Source of the DNA: Glandiceps talaboti
Lineage: Eukaryota; Hemichordata; Enteropneusta; Spengelidae
Length of the DNA: 64,000 nucleotides
Assembly (NCBI RefSeq): GCF_964340395.1
Contig: NC_135549.1
Span: forward strand, 930,501 to 994,500
Reading direction: 5' to 3'
The position numbers and the translations under genes were made by a program. Positions within the stretch are counted from its first letter, which is position 1, and every line of letters begins with the position of its first letter. The notes beneath the pieces are model-generated. The model ran no database searches, was not told the DNA's origin, and saw only the letters and a list, made by a program, of their open reading frames with translations. Of this stretch, positions 52,901-62,754 are shown piece by piece.

Positions 52901-54120
52901 ATAGCAATAGAACCATTTATTGAGGTCATTTCTGATGAGCAAATAAGCATTTTGACCATATGGACAGGAGGATACACACATGAAATGCAAACTCATAAAC
53001 AACTACGACGATGGGCGCTTTATATATGTGGTTCAATATGTCTGTTTATAGACAATAACTAGTTTTTACAGGTAGATCGTCATACATGTATATTTGTAAT
53101 CATTGTCGAAGGTCCTGTTCTTTAAATTTGCATGACAGTAGGTTCATTTTTTAAACGACAGAATATCTCAAATATGTCACCTTCGGAAAAGGCGTGATTC
53201 AATTTTGACGACATGTGGAATGTATCGCCATTTACTAACCTCTAACTTTCTTTTTTCGGTGTGATTAAAATATTGATATAATGTTTGACAGATGTTGTTA
53301 AGTTTAATGTAGATATAGATACGGACCCATTCGATTCAGCTTCAGTACCTGTAACTTTTAGCTAATTATCGTCATAGTTTGCATGTAGAAAAACACATCC
53401 AATGGTTCCTGGATTTTCCTGGTCAGTCATTCTGATTAGTTGAATTACATTTGCACATTGGCTGAAAAGCGTCTGACTATGCAAAGAATTACATACACGG
53501 CTTATTTCGATACGTAAGAAATATATACATATTGATTTGGCTGGTACAAATTAGTTCCCATTGTAGCTTGCTTTGGGACCCTATTTGCATAATTAATGTG
53601 GCAAATATCGCAAGTAAGGCTACCTGCAATGAATAATGATGCCAACAGTACACATCCATTAATGTCTTAGATGGCATATCAATTCTATAGTCTCAAATGC
53701 AGGAAAACATCTATTACTTTGCTATGCATGTGCATAACTATTAAATCACATCAAATACTCACAAGATAACTTTTGATAGGAATTGACTGTATCACAAATA
53801 TACATGTAATGACCAGCTGAAATTGGTAAGGTGAATTTTCGGAGCGACGTACAGTTCAAAGTTCAAATTTGATGTATTGATAGTAGATGTTCACATGCGT
53901 TTCTAAATTGCCACGGTCGAATAAAACGTACAAGTAATTTGTTTCTACTCCAGGAATACACGTGGGGATAATCAACAATAACACTGATTTTCCTGGATGA
54001 CTGGACCAAGTTTGATTTTTCTGTTTCTATGGCATCCATTTGATAGTGTAGACACTTTCACAAATGCTGCAGTATTCGTTTCGGGTTTTGTACACTGAAA
54101 TACATTCATAGCTTACACAA
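49963..54120. other. No recognisable gene
   Basis: Single-copy-looking DNA. Open frames such as 50494-50706 and 51939-52148 lack recognisable domains and splice context. A C10 run lies at 52240-52249. No RNA gene seen. Confidence 0.4.
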
Positions 54121-54184
54121 TCATCATCATTCATCATCGTTGTTGTAGTGGTCGTCGTCATCATCGTCGTCATCATCATCATCG

Positions 54185-54231
<47 letters not shown>
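54121..54231 (+). repeat. (CAT)n trinucleotide repeat with GTC variants
   Basis: Pure CAT block at about 54187-54231, with mixed CATCGT/GTC units before it. Polymethionine and poly-isoleucine frames arise from it and are not genes. Confidence 0.97.
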
Positions 54232-54232
<1 letters not shown>

Positions 54233-54644
54233 GTTCATTTGAAAATACCATGTATCGACTCATTTACACCATAAGCAAAGTTATATTTACAACGAGAACA
54301 GAGATATCAGTCATAATAATAAGTCTGCAAATATTTGAACTTTGACCCGAAAAAGTAATTTGTTGCTACTACTGATAATGCTACAGCGCAGCCGTAGCGA
54401 TAATTTAAGTAAACCATTATCACGGTTGCTTCTAATAGCTTGTAGACTAATGAAATCGCCTTTGATTGTGTCCGCAATTTGATGTGGAAAGTAAATTAAC
54501 TTTTTAAATTAACGGCAAACACTTTGTGAACACTAGTTCTCGCAAGTCACCCGTGTCTTAGCACAGATACGTTTTGCAATACAGTGACCAGCGTCGAATG
54601 TGGTAATCACATACCATTGTTTCAAAACAGCCTTTCAGTGCCAA
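54232..54644. other. No recognisable gene
   Basis: Nothing recognisable between the trinucleotide repeat and the inverted-end element. Confidence 0.45.
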
Positions 54645-56198
54645 CTAAGGGGTGGACCATTTGATATCCTGGGGGAGGGAGGGGGGCTTGAAGGATTTCG
54701 GGGAAAAAAAGATGCCAAATGGATTTGCTTGAAAAAAAATCCGGATATGAGTGGGTGATGAAAAAAAGATGGACCACTGCTGCTAGAAAAACAAATGTCT
54801 TGGCTTGGAAATGATGCACAGGTTCGAGTATACTGTTCAACCTGCTCGTACCTCTCCAACCAGGACACTTGTCAAATCATGACAAACAGTTTCAAACACA
54901 TGTCAGGGTCCAGTCAGTTTCGTTAGCCTGTGTTACATATATATATATATTTGTTATTGTCTCTGTTTCTTTCATAGATGGTTTAAATATTACTTCATGT
55001 AAGGGTTCAAACATAACTATACATAAACTTATACATATAATACATGTATTATATAGCTACCACACTAGTTACAGAACATGCCATGTAAGTGTTTGGCTGT
55101 TGCACAATCAGTGCTTCACTTATCTTACACTTTGGGGCAAAAGTGAACTTGAAGGTTTTGTAATGGTAATCTTCATACAATTGGATAGTTTATCAAAAAT
55201 CTTAATCTAAATTGTTCTACTCTCTTCAGTATGAATTTGTCAGAAGAGATGATATACTTCCTATTTCAGACACTACATGTATCGACACCACAACTCAAAT
55301 TCAATTTCTATTGTACACTAGGTATGATCACCTGCTAAAGTGCACTAACACATCAGTAACTTCACTATACATGCAATATCAATGCCCCTATACCAATGTT
55401 ACAGGCCCACTTTTATAACATGGAAAGTGTCTGTGAATAGCCTAAACATTGCCTTTAGAAGTAAAAAACCTCCAGGGCTCCTTGAGGGAGACCCCCTAGA
55501 ACCCCCTCCCCCATAAGAGGTAGACATGTTCCAGTTTCAAGTCAAAGTTCTTTCCCCCACCTCTTACTGTCAAGATGCTATGGAACTTTATTTCAAACAT
55601 GTTTCAACCTTACGTAGTTGCTTTTTACATGTTAGAGCTGTCTTTTAGAGCTTGCAAATTATTGTCTGAAAGTGTCTGTGAATAGCCTAAACATTGCCTT
55701 TAGAAGTAAAACACCTCCAGGGCTTCTAGGGGGAGACCCTCAAGAACCCCCCCCCCCGTAAGAGGTAGACATGTTCCAGTCTCAAATCAAAGTTCTTTCC
55801 TCCACCTCTTAGTGTCAAGATGCTATGAAACTGTATTTCAAACATGTTGCAACCTTATGTAGTTTTTTCTTTTTTACATGTTAGAGCTGTCTTGTAAAGC
55901 TTGCAAATTATTGTCTGAAAGTGTCTGTGAATCTGTGAATAGCCTAAACATTGCCTTTAGAAGAACCCCCCCCCCATTCACACACACTCACACAAGAGGT
56001 GGACATATCCCAGTCTCAAAGCTTTTCCCTCTACAGCTTACTGTCAAGATGCTATGAAACTTTATTCACAGGGGTCAGTGACTTTTTGTAATAAAAAATA
56101 AATAATTCTCAAGCAAGCAGGTGGGAAAAAAATAATGACTCTCCACCAATCTTCCAAGCCCTCCCCAGGATATCGAATGGTCTACCCCGAATTATTTT
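54645..56198. mobile_element. Element of about 1.55 kb with inverted ends and an internal array of about 250-bp repeats
   Basis: The left end (54648-54700: GGGGTGGACCATTTGATATC, then CTGGGGGAGG..GGCTTGAAG) and the reverse complement of the right end (56194-56140: GGGGTAGACCATTCGATATC, then CTGGGGAGGGCTTGGAAG) match over about 45 bp, so the ends are inverted repeats. Inside, a 250-bp phrase (GTGTCTGTGAATAGCC..GAGGTAGACATGTTCCAG..TTAGAGCTGTCTT) occurs three times (55425, 55670, 55920). No transposase is recognisable. This fits a non-autonomous DNA transposon. No clear target-site duplication was found. Confidence 0.7.
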
Positions 56199-56407
56199 GA
56201 ATTTAATAATAGGTTACACATCTCGGTATGCCAGACAACCAAATTATGATGTTTCGAAGAGAATGTGGATGTCACATGGTTTTGAGCTGTTGTCACCTCT
56301 ACCATGCAGTATCATTCCCTTGTGGTTTATCTTTACTGTTAACATGCAAAAAAATGACTTGTTTTCGGCTTTCGAAATTAGTGTTGATTAAAGCATGGAT
56401 GTCTTAT

Positions 56408-56503
56408 CCATAAAGATCCGCGGAGTTGGCATACAATCAATGAGAACTCGTCATATCCATAAAGATCCGCGGAGTTGGCAGACAATCAATGAGAACTCGT
56501 GAT
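56408..56503 (+). repeat. Tandem duplication, two copies of about 53 bp
   Basis: CATATCCATAAAGATCCGCG-GAGTTGGCA(T/G)ACAATCAATGAGAACTCGT occurs twice in a row, nearly identical, upstream of the gene 2 control region. Confidence 0.92.
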
Positions 56504-57318
56504 ATTAGATGGTACTGGGTGATTTATTCGCAGCGAGTTTATTTGCAGACAATGTTTTCGTAACGTGTCTATTCGAAGACGGTAAAGTGTTCATTCGTTT
56601 AACTTGTTTTTATAAAAACTGAGCAGATTATTTATGTGATGGCATCGAAAAGTGCAGGAAGACACGGCGTGTGTATGTAATCATGTGTGGGCTATATATA
56701 CCCCTAATCTTTACCCCATTGATCACTTTAATGTCATTCATGCTGGATTTAACTCTTTACTCTCTTTATGGCTTTAAGACGGAACTAGCGCCAGATAGCG
56801 CACGTCGCAATGACGCAAATGAGCTTGTTTTTATCAAACCACTCTAGGACAATGTGAGTTTTATTTCCATTTTACTGTAGCGTAGTCAAGGGGTAGCCGT
56901 GTGCGATGGCATTTTACCGGCAATTCCCGCCTTGATAGTTAATCTAAAGACCGTGTTATCAACTCTATTAGTCGATCACTCCATTCCATGATCATTGGTA
57001 CACAGAGGTCACCACGTGAATACATTTTTTTCTCAGTGGTATCAACAGCGATCTCCTTCTCATGTCTCCTATAAAGTCTCACCATAAAGTGTACTAAGTA
57101 TAATGTCATTATGGGAGAACCTTAACAACCTCCGACCGACATTGCGACCTGTTCGGACGTGTAGCTAGAGTGTTATTTACTTCTCTAATCTTACCTCTCT
57201 GTACTTTGGCAGTGAAATCCAACGGCTGGATAACCAACTTTTTATAGAGTGTACTGCTACACTGTGCTGATAGTCAGGTCGTCTAACTTTGGATAACATA
57301 CCATATATATTATACACT
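56504..57318 (+). promoter_or_regulatory. Candidate 5' flank of the membrane-protein gene
   Basis: About 800 bp of moderately CpG-rich DNA upstream of the first ATG. It contains a TATATATA box set in a GC context (GGGC at left, CCCC at right, 56693-56700) and GC-rich patches such as CTAGCGCCAGATAGCGCACG (56786-56805). Which start site is used cannot be told from the sequence. Confidence 0.4.
56693..56700 (+). promoter_or_regulatory. TATA-box candidate
   Basis: TATATATA flanked by GGGC and CCCC, about 620 bp before the ATG at 57319. It would imply a long leader or a leader intron. Confidence 0.3.
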
Positions 57319-57688
57319 ATGGATACAACGACCATTGTGAATTATGCGGTTGAAGAGTACGCCAGTGGAGAGTTGCGATACAACGGTAGTGAAGCTAACA
57401 AAGTGGTAATGACGATGCCTCCTCCTGTCGGAAATATTACAACCACACCGCTCATTGCACGAACCTCTGAAGGGTTATTTTCGGACGACATCGCAGTGCC
57501 ACAGAATTTTACAATAAGCCCAGAAATGGTTTCTAATGAAACAGATGCACGCCTTTCTTTATCGAACTTTACTATAAAGTATGCAAATAATTCAACACTA
57601 CATTTTAGGACTCAGGTTTCTATGACAACTGATGCGATGAGATGTTGTTCGACTACAAATGGTACCTCTACAAATTCGACAAATACAG
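57319..57688 (+). CDS. Unknown single-pass membrane protein, exon with sequon-rich N-terminal domain
   Basis: I do not recognise this family. The frame has a stop at 57271-57273, and ATG 57319 is the first ATG after it, in good context (A at -3, G at +4). The exon encodes 123 residues starting MDTTTIVNYAVEEYASGELR and leaves in phase 1 at ACAG-GTAATG. There is no N-terminal hydrophobic segment, so no cleavable signal peptide. Nine N-X-S/T sequons are present (N22, N39, N63, N73, N83, N90, N91, N114, N119), plus many Thr/Ser and a CC pair at 109-110. With the next exon's membrane segment this suggests a type III (N-terminus out, uncleaved) glycoprotein, the layout of KCNE/MinK-type channel subunits, though I see no sequence similarity to them. 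If the donor is skipped, the frame runs on to a stop at 57796-57798, adding 36 mostly non-sequon residues. Confidence 0.75.
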
Positions 57689-58140
57689 GTAATGTGAACG
57701 TTGTCTATAACCTCAATGAGTTGGCCTACAATGATATATGCTGTCGAATGTACTTTGCGTGTAACGTTAGTATTACATTTATTCTACATGTGTGGTGACA
57801 GCTCTGTTAATTTCGTTATATGATGCATCGGTGTCTTGCTTATTTGACAGGCCAACCAAGTGTAGTAGTGACCAGTAGGTCATGAAACAGTCGTCAACTA
57901 AACGGTCTATTAAAATCTGCAATAAATCTATAATATGGACATTCCTCACAAACTGGTAATGTTATAGATTCTTCGAGTTAAAATTAATAAACGCTTTAAA
58001 TAGATGCACATACACTTTAGTGACACTAACTTTGAAATGACTTACAGCAAAAGTAAGCAGACCAAACTAATCACGTTATGTTATGTTTAATACTATACTG
58101 TCAACCTTCAACTGTGTTAACTATATGACATACACAACGA

Positions 58141-58237
<97 letters not shown>

Positions 58238-58945
58238 CATCTACTTTATATTAAGTAATAGGTTTATACAAACAACCACCGACTCTCTTAACTGTTCGTA
58301 TTAGATCCGAGATGACATATCCAAGGGAAATGAGTGAATTTATGAATATTGTATAACTCATAACTACTCTATGAGACAAAGAGTTCGAGAGAAATAATGT
58401 TTGATTTGTTTGACCCAACATGTTATCACCGCTTTAGAATAAGTTGTAGACAATTTGCCAGTGTTTACTTGGTGCCTGGTATCATTGGACATGTGTCTGT
58501 TACTGAAGTGAATATCTGACAGCTGTGCGTATCAAAATGTGTGGTCGTGCAAAAATGACAACTATGACAGGATGGAATCTTAATTTGTTAGGCGAACCAT
58601 ATTTGTGCAAGTGTGTCTAAACATAAACGCTAGACAAAGTATGCTGTTACTGTGTTCAACAAAACTCCAACCTCATTTCACTTTAAACAACAAGTAAACT
58701 GATGTACCGTCATTTTTGAAGAGAGAACAAATTCAAAATGATTTTAACATTGCCATGATATACGCCACAAAATACGCTCAATGGATGCATTCTCTCCTCA
58801 CCAGCGACAGGCCGACATCGTAGATGCAGAAAATGGCAGTTTGGCACCCCGTCGATGCAATCTATAAATCTAATCTTGCTATGAAATATGAAAAAAAGAT
58901 ATTTAATTACATTTGCAAAATAAATGTATATTGTGTTCTTCCTAG
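57689..58945 (+). other. Intron of the membrane-protein gene
   Basis: Starts GTAATG and ends TTGTGTTCTTCCTAG. Contains an (AT)n tract. The join is phase 1 and keeps the frame open through both exons. Confidence 0.75.
58146..58234. repeat. (AT)n microsatellite
   Basis: Pure AT dinucleotides, about 90 bp, inside the gene 2 intron. Confidence 0.98.
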
Positions 58946-59060
58946 AAATGAGTTCGGATGATGCACTGGGACCAGTGATCGCAGGACTATGCACTGCTGT
59001 AGGCCTTTTACTCTGTTTGTGGCTTATTTGCTTTGCAATAGAAAAACGTATTCACAGTAG
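58946..59060 (+). CDS. Unknown single-pass membrane protein, transmembrane exon
   Basis: The exon lies between TTCTTCCTAG and GTAAGT and takes up the phase-1 codon (G+AA, Glu). It encodes EMSSDDALGPVIAGLCTAVG and LLLCLWLICFAIEKRIHS, ending two bases into a codon. Residues 133-155 of the predicted protein form one hydrophobic membrane segment with three cysteines; acidic residues (DD) precede it and EKR follows it. By the positive-inside rule the C-terminus is cytoplasmic and the glycosylated part outside. The matching phase and strong splice sites on both sides support a real gene. The following exon is not certain: a candidate with stop is at 62665-62703, otherwise the gene continues beyond the window. 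Confidence 0.75.
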
Positions 59061-59253
59061 GTAAGTTGATTTGACATTTTAATCCCAACGGCGAAAACCA
59101 GTATGAGAGGACAATCTCTATGTCGTTGTCAGTGCTGCTTACAAGTAGACTTCGACCGACAAGTCGATTGCTTTCTGTTATTAAATGTCACATAGACTGA
59201 ATTGTGTTGCTCTCATTTGCTGCCGATTTCAGTCTCTTCCTTATAGCTTTTTC

Positions 59254-59255
<2 letters not shown>

Positions 59256-59292
<37 letters not shown>

Positions 59293-59329
59293 ACGCACGC
59301 ACACACATACATACACGCGCGCGCACGCA

Positions 59330-59372
<43 letters not shown>

Positions 59373-59378
59373 TCATTC
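59256..59378 (+). repeat. (CA)n microsatellite with CG interruptions
   Basis: CA dinucleotides interrupted by ACGC/GCGC variants (59285-59335). Directly after the gene 2 membrane exon, in its intron. Confidence 0.97.
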
Positions 59379-59835
59379 ATTCATGCTAACCTACCTGCAA
59401 TCTTGAACGACTACTGCTGCCACACTATTTTTAAAAAGATATCCTAAGTTCCATTTTGATTTTTTTTTTTTGGAATTTCGGTCGTCCCCAAGCTTACAGA
59501 TAGACTTTAATACGCCAGTATTTAAGCCACGCCCATCACCTATGTAAGATATTAACATAAATTAGAATAGAATAGAATCTGTTTCCCTATAAAACCTCTC
59601 ATGATGACGCCTATTACTGATTCATCATGTGACCTGATCGCGATTTAATGTCTAATTGTTGTGTATTCGACATATCAAGTTTTTTGAAGGGATGACCGGG
59701 AAATACTATCCGCTCTAAAGACCATCAGTAGTCTAAGAGACGAGAGAAAATGCAAAACAATCAAAATGAGAGTTAGGTTAGCTGAAATAGTGTAGTAGCG
59801 TTTGTCCTTCCAGACTATACCAGGTATACTATAGT

Positions 59836-59838
<3 letters not shown>
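59379..59838. other. No recognisable exon
   Basis: Presumed gene 2 intron. It includes an 11-T run at about 59461-59471 and nothing I can identify. Confidence 0.45.
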
Positions 59839-60060
<222 letters not shown>

Positions 60061-60705
60061 AAACATACGAACATTATTCAATTGTCTCATTTCATGTCGC
60101 ACTGCCTATTGCGTTGAAATCCTAGGATAACGGAAGTGCATGTAAACCTTAAAGCAGCTGACATAGCTGTTTAAAGGTCATGATAAAGGGAGGTCGCGGT
60201 ATTAATGACGTCATATCATTATCAATATCTGAACAGAGACTTACCCAAATAAACACTGCTTCATTTGCTTTGATTTGTTGGTTCTGTCCACATACGAATA
60301 TTACATGTAAGCTAATCCATATAATCCAACCTTGACCTTAAGTGATTCTTTTGTATCTTTGGTAACCTTGGCAACATTTTGGTCACTCAGAGAGTACATT
60401 TACAGCAGTAGTCCTCAGACATTTTCCACAATTCACTTTTATTTGCTGTAAGTTTTTTAATTCAAATTCAGTCCTTTTTTGGAATCTCCTATGTCTCAGG
60501 ATTAATATTTTTCCATGGCAAATTTAATAAAATATCTTATTTTTATCCATATTTACTATTGTTTGGATGCATATATTCTGGCAGACTTACAAGATATACT
60601 CACATGTACTTAGCGTCTTTCACAGAGATCGACATACATCGATTGATGTGATAACTGACTTTGATTCATGAATCTGTCTTGGTAATGTGTTTTAGTTTGG
60701 AGCAC
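60061..60705. other. No recognisable exon
   Basis: Presumed intron or intergenic DNA. A TGACGTCA octamer is at 60205-60212. Confidence 0.4.
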
Positions 60706-60707
60706 GT

Positions 60708-60769
60708 ATGTGTTTGTTTGTTTGTTTGTTTGTTTATGTGTTTGTTTGTTTGTTTGTTTGTTTGTTTAT
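60708..60769 (+). repeat. (GTTT)n microsatellite
   Basis: TTTG tetranucleotides with one TTTATGTG interruption. Confidence 0.95.
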
Positions 60770-60884
60770 TCCCATTGTGTGCCATACTGTCTGTTCATTG
60801 ATTAGTTATGTCAATATGTCTAGAAAGCTGTCTTGTAATAGTATCCTTTATTCACCTGCATAATCTCCTTGTCATTTATACCTG

Positions 60885-61725
60885 GTTACTCATCTACTAA
60901 CTCACTTACCTACTTGAGTATATATGAGTTAGGTGCCTGCTTACTTACTCATATAAATACTTACTTGCCTATGTACTTACTTACCCACTTACTCACTTAC
61001 CACACTTGCTTCCTTACTTACTTGTCTGCTTCCCTACTTACTAAATATAACTTACTCGCGTACTTGCTTAGGAACATAGTTACTTGTTTGCTAACTTACA
61101 CACTAACTCCCTTACATATTATACTTGCTTACTGGCTTACCAACTTACCTTTCTATTGGCTCACTGGCTTACCAACTTACCTTTCTATTGTCTTACTGGC
61201 TTACCAACTTACCTTTCTATTGGTTGACTGGCTTATTAACTTACCTTGCTATTGGTTTACTGGCTTACCAACTTACCTTTCTATTGGCTTACTGGTTTAC
61301 CAACTTACCTTTCTATTGGCTGACTGGCTTATTAACTTACCTTTCTATTGGTTTACTGGCTTATTAACTTACCTTTCTATTGGCTTACTGGCTTATTAAC
61401 TTACCTTTCTATTGGCTGACTGGCTTATTAACTTACCTTTCTATTGGTTTACTAGCTTATTAACTTACCTTTCTATTTGCTTACTGGCTTATTAACTTAC
61501 CTTTTTTATTTGCATACTGGCTTACCAACTTACCTTTCTATTGGCTGACTGGCTTACTAACTTACCTTTCTATTGGCTTACTGGCTTACCAACTTACCTT
61601 TCTATTGGCTTACTGGCTTATTAACTTACCTTTCTACTTGCTTAGTAATGTATCTACTTGCCTACTTACTTAGTAACTTACTAACTTACTAACTTACTTA
61701 CTAACTTTTAAACGACTTAGTAGTA
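60885..61725 (+). repeat. (ACTT)-rich region with a 32-bp minisatellite core, about 16 copies
   Basis: Tetranucleotide-like TTACTTACTxGC words at both edges surround a regular core (61125-61640). The core unit is TTGGCTTACTGGCTTACCAA followed by CTTACCTTTCTA. Some units read GGCTGACTGG and TTATTAAC. The 32-bp minisatellite appears to have grown out of the CTTA tetranucleotide. The Leu/Tyr-rich 176-codon frame at 60869-61399 follows the repeat and is not called a gene. Confidence 0.95.
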
Positions 61726-62744
61726 ACTTTATTTACTGACAGTTACAGTAGTTTTTGTCATGAAATTTTATATAAAACCAAATGCTTACCTGATTGATTC
61801 GAATTTATATTTCTGTCTTTTTTCTAAACTTGGAAATTGATGAGAAGGTATGTTATAAACGTCGTTTATTTCGGATGGTTCTCATCAATTATTACGAACT
61901 ATGACTAGGTGTTATTATCTCCAAACCTCATGTATTCGTCTCTCAGCCATATCGTTATAATGTGTGGTTTGAACTGATTGAAGGGGTTAACTGTATCTAA
62001 AGAATCAATTGGAACCACGTGTGGGATATCAATTTATTATACGGTTTACTTTCTTTTGCTTGGTACGTTTTTCAGTTCAACGTCAGTTATATTGAGTACA
62101 ACTGATCGATAGAAACGATGCATGTAATTTTTATGAAAATACAACTCTGGTATTTCATTGATATGGGTGTTGCGTGTCACTCTGTTATCTATTTCCCGGG
62201 CCACGTGGAACACACGTGTTAAAGGTATAAAACCATATCAATTTACACAGTAATACAATGGCAAAATTGTTTCCATCACGTGACAACTCCTTTCTGTACT
62301 AATCGTCTCTTTAACGGGTTCTCACCTTTTAAACGATGTGTTATTGTATTTTCTTTGAGTTATTCTACCGTAACTTCGTATGAAAATAGTTACTTCTCTA
62401 TTTTTCAAAACTTTGAATAAAGTTTGCACTTTATAATACGTATGCATCACATAGTTGGACATGAATTCAAGTTCGACATCAAATCCTAATAGTTGCCACT
62501 TTCCTGATATAAAGTACATTTTATTTTTGAGACCACAAATGAATAGTAAATGCTCATGAAACAAGCTCGTTATACTTTATCCACGTTTAAAGCTTTATAT
62601 ACAATGTTTCATTTTGCACGAGTACAAATGTAAATTTTTACAGTAACTGTTCTCTATAAAACAGGGGCGCTTTCATGAGCAAAGAAAAACGTACAGCTTA
62701 AAGACAATATGCCGAAATCTTATTTTGACAAAATAGGAGACAGA
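61726..62744. other. No certain exon; presumed intron or flank of the membrane-protein gene
   Basis: AT-rich with moderate CpG. E-box-type CACGTG words occur at about 62203. The only exon candidate is the short 62665-62703 segment. Confidence 0.4.
62665..62703 (+). CDS. Candidate terminal exon of the membrane-protein gene (speculative)
   Basis: After an acceptor-like CTCTATAAAACAG, one base completes the phase-2 codon left open at 59060 (AG+G, Arg). The frame then reads GAFMSKEKRTA and stops at TAA (62701-62703). This would give a 173-residue protein with a short basic cytoplasmic tail. Only frame compatibility and a moderate acceptor support it, and a match this short can arise by chance. 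Confidence 0.18.
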
Positions 62745-62754
62745 ATGTGATAGA

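Noticed and set aside
52701-53002. Overlapping minus-strand open frames
   Set aside because: Two frames overlap with no domain or splice sites; chance open frames in AT-rich DNA.
54027-54263. Poly-methionine open frame
   Set aside because: CAT trinucleotide repeat read on the minus strand.
54815-54850. GGTTCGAGTATAC as a tRNA T-arm
   Set aside because: No matching acceptor, D-arm or anticodon arm around it.
60869-61399. 176-codon Leu/Tyr-rich open frame resembling a membrane protein
   Set aside because: It follows a CTTA-derived 32-bp repeat; hydrophobicity is a by-product of CTT, TTA and TAC words.
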